The notes beneath the pieces are model-generated. The model worked only from the letters and a program-made list of their open reading frames with translations. It was not told the origin of the DNA and searched no databases. The position numbers were made by a program, and so were the translations under genes. A stretch of DNA of 12,068 nucleotides from an uncultured Sulfurovum sp. (GTDB lineage: Bacteria; Campylobacterota; Campylobacteria; Campylobacterales; Sulfurovaceae), in NCBI GenBank assembly GCA_947313765.1, contig CAMZNQ010000131.1, positions 1 to 12,068 on the forward strand, given 5' to 3'. Numbering within the stretch: the first letter of the stretch is position 1; each line of letters starts with the position of its first letter. This document shows, in pieces, positions 1 through 5,137 of the stretch.

Positions 1-225
1 GACCACATCTCGAATGAGAAAAACAATAAACATGTCAATAACAAAACGCAATCTAACTTTTTGCTTTTCGATAAAGTCAGACACCATCTTCACCACTTCG
101 AGTATGACAATAAACTCTAACAGTAAAATAACAGCTTTATAAAAATCTATCTTCGTACTTAAGACAGCTGTAAAGATAAAAATAGCAACGATTAAATAGT
201 AGTTTTTATGTAAAAATTTTTTCAT
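1..225 (-). CDS. PsiE-family membrane protein (3' end beyond window)
   Basis: The minus-strand reading frame opens with ATG at 225-223 and stays open for 75 codons to the window edge, so only the N-terminal part is visible. It begins MKKFLHKNYYLIVAIFIFTA, a lysine-rich start followed by a membrane helix. A second hydrophobic stretch follows (AVILLLEFIVIL), then a basic segment (EKQKVRLRF) and a third hydrophobic stretch ending in FLIRDVV. The pattern of a helix containing LEF, a basic loop with LRF/LRY and a helix ending in IR resembles the phosphate-starvation-inducible PsiE family, whose biochemical role is not known. It lies 30 nt downstream of the LpxH-like gene on the same strand and is probably co-transcribed. 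No clear Shine-Dalgarno sequence precedes the ATG. The family call comes from remembered sequence similarity and would be firmer with the missing C-terminus. Confidence 0.65.
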   Translation of the reverse strand, partial: MKKFLHKNYYLIVAIFIFTAVLSTKIDFYKAVILLLEFIVILEVVKMVSDFIEKQKVRLRFVIDMFIVFLIRDVV

Positions 226-255
226 GTAGGATTTTAAGATAGAGAGGTTACAAAG

Positions 256-990
256 TTATAACACACGCACAATCTCCCAACTTCCATCAAAATTTTCAAC
301 CAAAGCGGTACAAGACTCCACCCAATCCCCTGTATTCATGTACTCAATTCCCTCTATGGTTTTAATGTCTGCTTTATGGATATGCCCACTAATTACCCCA
401 TCATAATCGGACTGTTTAACATATTGTGTAGCGATATTTTCATAATCTTTAATAAAGTCCAAAGAGTTTCGTAAGTTATCTTTGAGTTGAGCAGAGAGAG
501 ACCAATAGCGTTTAATACCAAAAATTCTGCGTACAAAATTAATGAGAGGGTTGAGGTTCAGTAAAAATTCATAACCCATGTCACCAAAAATAGTGAGCCA
601 TTTTTTAGTAATGGTCATGGAGTCAAATATATCCCCATGGGTGACAAAATATTTTTTGCCATTAATTGAATGGTAATCGACATCATTAAGAATGTGGAGG
701 TTATCTCCCATTAAGAGAGGTAAAAATGAGCGTAAAAACTCATCATGGTTTCCTGTCACATAATAGACATTTGTCCCTTTTCTAGCTGACCGTAGAATTT
801 TTTGAATCACATCCGAGTGAGACTGTCTCCAACGGAACTTCTGCTTAATAGCCCAACCATCAATGATGTCACCCACCAAATAAAAATTCTCTGCTTCATG
901 CTCTTTAATAAATTCTAAAAGTTTGTCTGCTTGTGAATGTTTTGTGCCTAAATGCACATCTGATATAAAGATAGATTTATAGTTTTTCAT
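256..990 (-). CDS. UDP-2,3-diacylglucosamine diphosphatase-like metallophosphoesterase (LpxH type)
   Basis: This 244-residue protein is a calcineurin-like metallophosphoesterase with all the dinuclear metal-binding motifs: SDVH (D11, H13), GDIIDGW (D41), GNHDE (N81, H82), THGD (H118) and GHIH (H203, H205). The conserved C-terminal NTGDWVESCTAL block (219-230) is typical of the subgroup annotated as UDP-2,3-diacylglucosamine diphosphatase, which removes UMP to give lipid X in lipid A synthesis at the inner face of the membrane. It has no signal peptide. Residues around 125-165 (MTITKKW...FVRRIFGIKRYW) are hydrophobic and basic and could form a membrane-associating cap. The PsiE-family gene follows 30 nt downstream. 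The motifs make the fold and metal site near certain. The substrate is inferred, since related enzymes of this subgroup act on other phosphoesters. Confidence 0.85.
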   Translation of the reverse strand: MKNYKSIFISDVHLGTKHSQADKLLEFIKEHEAENFYLVGDIIDGWAIKQKFRWRQSHSDVIQKILRSARKGTNVYYVTGNHDEFLRSFLPLLMGDNLHILNDVDYHSINGKKYFVTHGDIFDSMTITKKWLTIFGDMGYEFLLNLNPLINFVRRIFGIKRYWSLSAQLKDNLRNSLDFIKDYENIATQYVKQSDYDGVISGHIHKADIKTIEGIEYMNTGDWVESCTALVENFDGSWEIVRVL

Positions 991-1076
991 GAGCGAATCT
1001 TAAAATAATATCATTACAAAAGAGTTACAGCAATGTAAATAGGAAAAGCCTATCAGAGAGTTTTATTTAAAATACC

Positions 1077-1139
1077 CTAAATTATAATACCCATTCCTGA
1101 ACTTGCACCTGTAACAAGAATAGTTTTTGCATTTTTCAT
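1077..1139 (-). pseudogene. N-terminal remnant of a short-chain dehydrogenase/reductase
   Basis: A minus-strand frame from ATG 1139-1137 encodes 20 residues and ends at TAG 1079-1077. It reads MKNAKTILVTGASSGMG and then three isoleucines before the stop. TGASSGMG is a full match to the SDR cofactor-binding signature TGxxxGxG, and the spacing from the start (beta strand, then TGASSG) is that of intact SDR enzymes. The rest of the gene, normally about 230 or more codons, is missing: no SDR continuation is seen between 1076 and the next gene. A second in-frame ATG lies immediately upstream (1142-1140). The break falls at a short repeat (GGGTATT occurs twice on the minus strand, at the end of the homology and just after the stop), which could have mediated a deletion. 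Whether the stub is still translated is unknown. Confidence 0.7.
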
Positions 1140-1146
1140 CATCTGT

Positions 1147-1190
1147 ATAGTACAATAGAAAAACTCTAATTTATTATTGAGCAATATCAA
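1147..1190 (-). promoter_or_regulatory. FNR/CRP-like box and -10 facing the SDR remnant
   Basis: TTGAGCAATATCAA at 1177-1190 fits TTGAN6TCAA, with one asymmetric base against the FNR/DNR consensus TTGATN4ATCAA. On the minus strand a TACTAT hexamer (1152-1147) lies about 31 nt from the centre of the box, close to the class II spacing seen at the other two boxes in this window. The predicted start site would fall near 1140, almost at the ATG of the SDR stub. Only one of three similar sites, and the weakest palindrome. Confidence 0.4.
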
Positions 1191-1232
1191 ATATTATTTA
1201 GAATAAAAAAAGAGTTGAGTAGAGATGATTTA

Positions 1233-1421
1233 TTAAAAAAACTCTAAAAAAAGAGCAACTCCAAACGATAATAAGATTGTAAATAGAATAGTTAGCCTAT
1301 TTTTGATTTTACTAGAGAGTTCTCTTTTACTCTCTATCCATTCTACTATCTTCATGGCAGGAAATCCCATAAACATTAACATTACTACTGTAAAGATTAA
1401 TATCATAACTGTTGAGTTCAT
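1233..1421 (-). CDS. Small two-helix membrane protein, unrecognised
   Basis: This 62-residue protein has two predicted membrane helices, residues 4-24 and about 43-61, joined by a charged loop (VEWIESKRELSSKIKNR). The positive charge of the loop suggests it faces the cytoplasm, which would put both ends in the periplasm. There is no recognisable motif, cysteine or histidine cluster. Its ATG lies 2 nt downstream of the stop of the preceding gene (1424-1795) on the same strand, so the two are almost certainly translated from one mRNA. That mRNA would start at the divergent promoter near 1812. I do not recognise the family. The coding call rests on the tight coupling, clean helix pattern and lack of any competing frame. 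Confidence 0.6.
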   Translation of the reverse strand: MNSTVMILIFTVVMLMFMGFPAMKIVEWIESKRELSSKIKNRLTILFTILLSFGVALFLEFF

Positions 1422-1423
1422 GA

Positions 1424-1795
1424 CTATATTCCATAAAAGCTATGTATAAACTCCATATCTTTAGAAGTTGATAGTGGAATTGAAGATATCTCTGTTTGAT
1501 TATTATCTAAAACTATAACTTTGCTATTTGCCAACTTTAGATGTTTTTTACCCCACTCTTTTTCTAAAAACTCTAATCTATGAAAAACCTCCATATTTGT
1601 TGGTTTCTCTTTGAATTTTTCATCATCTCTACTCATAATTTGTAGTCCACCAAATCGTTTATCTATGTAGTAGGGGGAGTATTTTTGAATCTCTTTGTAA
1701 ATTGGTGCTTTAGATGTGGGTTTTGCTTGTTGAAAAGCCATTATTGCCATAAATGTAAGAGCAATAGCCATTGTAGGGAATAGATATTTTTTCAC
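1424..1795 (-). CDS. Small exported or membrane-anchored protein, unrecognised
   Basis: This frame of 123 codons uses GTG (1795-1793) as its start. The start is supported by the purine-rich GAGAGAGAA just upstream and by the KK that opens a signal-like N-terminus (hydrophobic residues about 4-21, ending AFQQAKP). The remaining hundred or so residues are hydrophilic and presumably periplasmic, either released or held by the uncleaved helix. Visible features are YSPYYIDKRFGGLQIMSRDDEKF in the first half and VFHRLEFLEKEWGKKHLKL in the second. There are no cysteines and no haem motif. I do not know the family. It is the first gene of a two-gene leftward unit with 1233-1421, starting from the same regulatory region as the norCB-side genes, so a role in denitrification or nitrosative stress is a reasonable inference and no more. 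Confidence 0.65.
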   Translation of the reverse strand: MKKYLFPTMAIALTFMAIMAFQQAKPTSKAPIYKEIQKYSPYYIDKRFGGLQIMSRDDEKFKEKPTNMEVFHRLEFLEKEWGKKHLKLANSKVIVLDNNQTEISSIPLSTSKDMEFIHSFYGI

Positions 1796-1818
1796 TGTTC
1801 TCTCTCTTATTTTTTTAA

Positions 1819-1824
1819 ATTATA
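1819..1824 (-). promoter_or_regulatory. -10 element of leftward promoter
   Basis: A perfect TATAAT is read on the minus strand from 1824 to 1819. Its first base is 29.5 nt from the centre of the palindrome at 1847-1860, which puts the expected start site near 1812 and the box centre at about -41.5, the class II FNR position. The leader to the GTG at 1795 would be about 16 nt and contain the GAGAG ribosome-binding site. Confidence 0.6.
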
Positions 1825-1846
1825 GATGATTTTTTAGTAGATATTG

Positions 1847-1860
1847 TTGATATATGTCAA
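1847..1860. promoter_or_regulatory. FNR/DNR-type operator in divergent region
   Basis: TTGATATATGTCAA is an inverted repeat TTGAT-N4-GTCAA, one base from the FNR/DNR/NNR consensus TTGATN4ATCAA. It is located between the leftward pair (1233-1795) and the rightward nor-side gene at 1913, at equal distance (29.5 nt) from a -10 element on each side. Which CRP/FNR-family protein binds it cannot be told from the site, since oxygen-sensing and NO-sensing members share this core. Confidence 0.7.
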
Positions 1861-1882
1861 TATTAAGTAGGCTTCATTGTGT

Positions 1883-1888
1883 TACTAT
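1883..1888 (+). promoter_or_regulatory. -10 element of rightward promoter
   Basis: TACTAT begins 29.5 nt from the centre of the operator at 1847-1860, giving an expected start near 1895 and a leader of about 18 nt that includes the GGAG ribosome-binding site at 1902-1905. It mirrors exactly the spacing of the leftward TATAAT. Confidence 0.55.
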
Positions 1889-1912
1889 CTTTAAAAAAAT
1901 TGGAGATGAATT

Positions 1913-2278
1913 ATGGAAAAGTTTTTAGAGTTAGAGGCAGGTTATCTTGTTATTGGTTTTTTTATCTTATCTATTACTCTTTTTGTCACAACACGACCCT
2001 TTTTTAGTAAAGGTGCTGTGAAAAAAGGTTTAAGCTATGTAACTCTCTTTCTAGCATTGACCATTGGTATGCACTATAAAATTACAACAGATAGAATGGA
2101 TAGTGTAAAGAGTGCATTTAGAGAGGGAAAAACCATTATCTGTGAGAGCAGAGCAACACGAAAAGTTGCACAATCTGTTGATGTAAACATAGCTAGAGAG
2201 TGGATTTTAGATGGAGATGTATTCTCTTCTGTTAATTATGGTAGAGTTTTTCATACGGCTAGATGTTTAGTTAAATGA
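1913..2278 (+). CDS. Two-helix membrane protein with periplasmic Cys-containing domain
   Basis: This 121-residue protein has membrane helices at about 11-27 and 39-55, separated by a basic loop (RPFFSKGAVKK). By the positive-inside rule the loop is cytoplasmic, and the soluble part at 56-121 faces the periplasm. That domain contains two cysteines (C77 in TIICESR and C118 in ARC) that could form a disulfide, plus a compact closing block with W97, GDVF (101-104), Y109 and RVFHTARC (111-118). A GGAG ribosome-binding site lies 7 nt before the ATG. It is the first gene after the FNR-type promoter and lies 97 nt before the next nor-side gene, which has its own box. I do not recognise the family. 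Its position suggests a role linked to NO reduction or to its regulation. Confidence 0.75.
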   Translation: MEKFLELEAGYLVIGFFILSITLFVTTRPFFSKGAVKKGLSYVTLFLALTIGMHYKITTDRMDSVKSAFREGKTIICESRATRKVAQSVDVNIAREWILDGDVFSSVNYGRVFHTARCLVK

Positions 2279-2290
2279 TTTTACTAAATT

Positions 2291-2332
2291 TTGATGTATA
2301 TCAATAAATTATCTTCAACAACTAGTAATAAT
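2291..2332 (+). promoter_or_regulatory. FNR-type operator and -10 for the norCB operon
   Basis: TTGATGTATATCAA (2291-2304) is a perfect match to TTGAT-N4-ATCAA. AATAAT at 2327-2332 is a one-mismatch -10 element that starts 29.5 nt from the centre of the box, the same spacing as at both sides of the upstream divergent site. The predicted start is near 2339, leaving a leader of about 37 nt before the ATG at 2376. This is the best candidate for the main promoter of the genes from 2376 to 5038. Confidence 0.75.
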
Positions 2333-2375
2333 ACAATATGCTTTTAATAAAAATAGATAATCAAAAGGATTCCAA

Positions 2376-2726
2376 ATGATAGAAGAGCTTATTGTTCGAC
2401 CAGATATTGCACCAGAGATGTTTTTACCTATCTTTATTGTCTCTACTCTTGTTTTAGTCTTTGGTGTTGCTTATGCAGGAACTGTAACCTTGGCTAAGAT
2501 GGGCTTCTTCTCTAAAAAGTGGATTAATTTTGGATATCTGTTTTGGGCATTACAAACTTACTGCTTATATGACCTCTCTATTATGATTCAGAGTGAACCC
2601 TTTACAACTAAAGCATTGATAGTAACGATGGTAGCTTATCTGTTTATACCTCATCTATACTTTAGATTGATAGAGGATTCAGAGAAGAGATATGAAGAGA
2701 GTATTGTAGTAGAAAAAAAAGATTAA
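2376..2726 (+). CDS. Three-helix membrane protein leading the norCB operon
   Basis: This 116-residue protein has three predicted membrane helices at about 15-38, 51-71 and 79-98. It ends in a highly charged tail (EDSEKRYEESIVVEKKD) that is probably cytoplasmic. A single cysteine lies in the second helix (YCLY) and a histidine in the third (PHLYF). It is followed after 9 nt by norC, whose ribosome-binding site fills that gap, so the two are co-translated. AGGA upstream serves as its own ribosome-binding site. I do not recognise the family. It is not the NorE type, which is a longer five-helix relative of oxidase subunit III. Its place directly upstream of norC suggests an assembly or accessory protein of NO reductase. 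Confidence 0.75.
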   Translation: MIEELIVRPDIAPEMFLPIFIVSTLVLVFGVAYAGTVTLAKMGFFSKKWINFGYLFWALQTYCLYDLSIMIQSEPFTTKALIVTMVAYLFIPHLYFRLIEDSEKRYEESIVVEKKD

Positions 2727-2735
2727 GGAGGAGAG

Positions 2736-3392
2736 ATGGCAGATAAAAACTTATCCGTTTGGACAAGTATTCCCTTTTGGCGACGGTCAGCTGCTTGGGT
2801 AACAGGTTTCGCATCTATTTTACTCATTTGGTTAACATTTGACACACTAGGTCAAATATCTATGGGTACAGATGCAGATTTAAAAAATGGGGTAACTAAA
2901 AGAGTTCCCGCACCAACTGTAATCAACTATCACATTGATTATAAAATGAGTACAAAAAGAGGACATGAGGTTCCAGTAATTGGAGAAAAAGAGCCATTTT
3001 TTGGAAAAGAGTGGAGCGAAAAAGAGGCAGCAGATTTACTACATCTTGGTAAACTTACATCACAAGCAAAAAACTGTATGAATTGTCATACGCTTTTAGG
3101 AAATGGTGCTTACTATGCTCCTGACTTGACAAAAGCGTGGTTAGACCCAGCATGGAGTAAAACAGGACCAATGATGGCGATGACAGGTAAAAGCACAAAA
3201 GAGGAAGCGATGGCTGAATTTTTGATAAATCCATCTAAGTATCCTACTCATGCAAGAATGATGCCAAATCTAAATATTACAGCAGATGAAGCAAAAGGGT
3301 TAGTAGCATTCTTAAAACATATGAGTTCTATTGACACAAATGGTTTCCCTAGAAACTTTGGTAAAGAGGAGGGTTCAACAAATGCTCACTAG
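2736..3392 (+). CDS. norC: Nitric oxide reductase subunit C, membrane-anchored cytochrome c
   Basis: NorC carries electrons from periplasmic donors to NorB. This 218-residue protein has a single N-terminal membrane anchor (about 18-38) and a periplasmic cytochrome c domain with the haem site CMNCH (C114, C117, H118). It is followed by TLLGNGAYYAPDLTKAW, the NorC family signature. The axial methionine is in RMMP (M175 or M176). The C-terminal LVAFLKHM helix closes the domain. Classical NorC proteins are about 150 residues; most of the extra length here lies between the anchor and the haem motif (about 45-110). A very strong ribosome-binding site (GGAGGAGAG) precedes the ATG. The last 11 nt overlap norB, so the two subunits are translationally coupled. 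Confidence 0.95.
   Translation: MADKNLSVWTSIPFWRRSAAWVTGFASILLIWLTFDTLGQISMGTDADLKNGVTKRVPAPTVINYHIDYKMSTKRGHEVPVIGEKEPFFGKEWSEKEAADLLHLGKLTSQAKNCMNCHTLLGNGAYYAPDLTKAWLDPAWSKTGPMMAMTGKSTKEEAMAEFLINPSKYPTHARMMPNLNITADEAKGLVAFLKHMSSIDTNGFPRNFGKEEGSTNAH
3365..3373 (+). promoter_or_regulatory. Ribosome-binding site that fixes the norB start
   Basis: AGAGGAGGG inside the end of norC lies 8 nt before ATG 3382. No comparable site precedes the earlier in-frame ATG at 3331, so 3382 is taken as the true norB start. Confidence 0.8.
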
Positions 3393-4821
3393 TATAAAAA
3401 CAAATAATTTGACAAATGAGGGTCAAAAACTAGGAATGATGTATTTTAGAGTTGCAATTATACTCTTTGGTGCTCAACTTCTTATGGGTCTTATTGCTGC
3501 TATTCAATTTTTAGTTCCTGGATTCTTGTTTGAACTTTTTGACTTTTCAGTTGCTAGAATGGTACATATTAACGCTTTAGTTGTATGGATGTTATATGCA
3601 ATGATTGGTTCAACATACATGATGTTAACAGATGAGACAGGCATTGAAACCGTTGGAGTAAAATTAGGAAAACTTGGTTTTTGGGTATTGACAGCAGCTG
3701 TTACGGTAGTTGTTCTAGTCTATATCTTTGTTCAAATTGGTGCTGGAACAGAGACAACTCTATGGCTTATTAATGAGGGTAGAGAGTATATTGAAGCTCC
3801 AAGATGGGCAGATATTGGAATTGTAGTTGTAGTTCTCATCTTCTACTTTAATGTTTTTGCTACCTACATGAAGGGTGAAAGAACAGGTATTATGACTGTT
3901 ATGGTTGCCAATCTTTTAGCTCTTGCAGGTCTCTACTTAGCAGGTATGTTCTATACAGACAATATCTCAATGGATCAATTTTGGTGGTGGTGGGTAATAC
4001 ACCTTTGGGTTGAAGCTACATGGGAAGTATTTGTAGGAACTCTAGCAGCTTATGCACTTATTAAGATTATTGGTGCAAAAAGAGAAATTGTTGAGATGTG
4101 GTTATGGATTGAGGTGCTTATGCTCTTTGGTTCTGGTATTCTTGGAATGGGTCACCACTACTTCTGGATTGGAACACCTGAATATTGGTGGGAGATTGGA
4201 GCGTTATTCTCAGCGTTAGAGCCAGTGCCACTAATTGCGATGTTTGTTCATGTACTCTACGATTGGGGTAAAGAGCAAGGTATTGCAAAAGGTCAAGGTA
4301 AAGAGGGAACTGTTATTGCAAATGGTCCTGCTATGGCTTGGCTTGTAACTAATGCATTTGGTAACTTCTTGGGTGCTGGTATATGGGGATTCTTCCATAC
4401 ATTACCACAAGTAAATATCTATACACACGGTACACAGTTTACAGCAGCTCATGGTCACTTAGCATTTTTTGGTGCGTATGCAACAATTCTTATTGGTATG
4501 ATGTACTATGGACTTCAAAGAGCCTATGGCATAGAGAGAATGAAAGCAACCTTTAAATCGAAGATGGGAATATTCCTTATTACTTTTGGTGTTCTTGGTA
4601 TGACTGTAGCTTTAACAATAGCAGGATATGAGCAGGTTCTTATTGAGAGAGCAGAACTTGGTGGAACATGGAATGCATTCTTTACAGCACAAAACCTACC
4701 TTGGTATGTTCAAGCTCAACTTTGGAGAGCCATTATGGGTGTTGTTACATTCGTAGGATTTATCTACTTGGTGTGGGATTTACTTACCATTGGTAAAAAT
4801 GCCCAAAAGGCAGAGGCGTAA
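3382..4821 (+). CDS. norB: Nitric oxide reductase subunit B (cNor type)
   Basis: NorB is the catalytic subunit that reduces two NO to N2O at a haem b3/non-haem iron centre in the membrane. With the start at 3382 it is 479 residues. Low-spin haem b ligands are H62 (RMVHIN) and H359. The haem b3 ligand is H357 (AAHGHLAFFG). The iron FeB ligands are H207 (HLWVEATWE), H258 and H259 (MGHHYFW). The catalytic-site glutamates E211 and E215 are present in the same helix as H207. From memory, H207, E211, H258 and H259 match the Pseudomonas aeruginosa numbering exactly, and the last pair is shifted by ten. There is no fused cytochrome or quinol-type N-terminal extension, consistent with the separate NorC. 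About twelve hydrophobic helices are expected. An AT-loop hairpin (AGGCG/CGCCT, 4814-4829) overlaps the stop codon. Confidence 0.96.
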   Translation: MLTSIKTNNLTNEGQKLGMMYFRVAIILFGAQLLMGLIAAIQFLVPGFLFELFDFSVARMVHINALVVWMLYAMIGSTYMMLTDETGIETVGVKLGKLGFWVLTAAVTVVVLVYIFVQIGAGTETTLWLINEGREYIEAPRWADIGIVVVVLIFYFNVFATYMKGERTGIMTVMVANLLALAGLYLAGMFYTDNISMDQFWWWWVIHLWVEATWEVFVGTLAAYALIKIIGAKREIVEMWLWIEVLMLFGSGILGMGHHYFWIGTPEYWWEIGALFSALEPVPLIAMFVHVLYDWGKEQGIAKGQGKEGTVIANGPAMAWLVTNAFGNFLGAGIWGFFHTLPQVNIYTHGTQFTAAHGHLAFFGAYATILIGMMYYGLQRAYGIERMKATFKSKMGIFLITFGVLGMTVALTIAGYEQVLIERAELGGTWNAFFTAQNLPWYVQAQLWRAIMGVVTFVGFIYLVWDLLTIGKNAQKAEA

Positions 4822-4870
4822 TATCGCCTTGTAGGGGTTGACCGATGTGTTGACCTCCAAAATTCAATAT

Positions 4871-4877
4871 AAAGGAG
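4871..4877 (+). promoter_or_regulatory. Ribosome-binding site that fixes the microprotein start
   Basis: AAAGGAG ends 5 nt before ATG 4883 and selects that start over the in-frame TTG at 4838, which has no good site. Confidence 0.75.
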
Positions 4878-4882
4878 ATGAA

Positions 4883-5038
4883 ATGTTTTCACCAATTACA
4901 GATGTTGTACCAAGTTTTTTTGCAATGCTTAATCAAGGCCCATTAACCCTAACTATCTTTTTGCATACGGTAATTATATTACCAATGTTTTGGATTTATA
5001 AATCTGAAAAGAAGAGATTGGAAGAGGAACAAAAATAG
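4883..5038 (+). CDS. 51-residue single-helix membrane microprotein downstream of norB
   Basis: Starting at ATG 4883 after a strong AAAGGAG site, this frame encodes 51 residues. The N-terminal part (MFSPITDVVPSFFAMLNQG) is mildly hydrophobic. One membrane helix follows at about 16-37 (LTLTIFLHTVIILPMFWIY) with a histidine near its middle. The tail KSEKKRLEEEQK is strongly charged and probably cytoplasmic. This overall design (one helix, short charged tail, encoded beside a haem-copper-family catalytic subunit) resembles small subunits such as CcoQ of cbb3 oxidases, though I see no sequence match to CcoQ. It lies 61 nt after norB and ahead of a hairpin, so it is the likely last gene of the norCB unit. 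A structural or stabilising role in NO reductase is inference. Confidence 0.7.
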   Translation: MFSPITDVVPSFFAMLNQGPLTLTIFLHTVIILPMFWIYKSEKKRLEEEQK

Positions 5039-5048
5039 AAAATAGATA

Positions 5049-5066
5049 GGGGCTTGGCGTAGCCCC
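5049..5066 (+). terminator. GC-rich hairpin after the norCB unit
   Basis: GGGGCT (5049-5054) pairs with AGCCCC (5061-5066) across a six-base loop. The stem is strong for this AT-rich genome but no T-run follows, so it is not a classical intrinsic terminator. It may reduce read-through into nirS or protect the 3' end of the nor mRNA. Confidence 0.5.
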
Positions 5067-5080
5067 CATCAAGAAGTGTT

Positions 5081-5097
5081 GTCTGAAAAAAACAGAC
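5081..5097 (+). other. Hairpin with A7 loop in the nirS leader
   Basis: GTCTG (5081-5085) and CAGAC (5093-5097) form a five-base-pair stem around an all-A loop, 40 nt before the nirS ATG. TTAAC occurs twice shortly after (5106-5110 and 5115-5119), as a direct repeat. No FNR-type box was seen in this gap, so nirS may depend on read-through from norCB or on an unrecognised promoter here. Confidence 0.35.
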
Positions 5098-5137
5098 TGA
5101 TAAGTTTAACTAAATTAACTTTAGAAAAGGAACAGTT

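Noticed and set aside
3331..3381. Earlier in-frame ATG for norB, 17 codons upstream
   Set aside because: It lies deep in norC with no ribosome-binding site, while ATG 3382 has a strong one; the 3382 start also gives H207/E211/H258/H259 numbering equal to known NorB.
4838..4873. TTGACC twice (4838, 4850) as -35 elements with TATAAA (4868) as -10
   Set aside because: The spacings are about 24 and 12 nt, neither suitable for a sigma-70 promoter.
4838..4882. TTG start extending the microprotein by 15 residues
   Set aside because: No good ribosome-binding site for the TTG; AAAGGAG is correctly placed for ATG 4883, and the extension is not membrane-like or signal-like.
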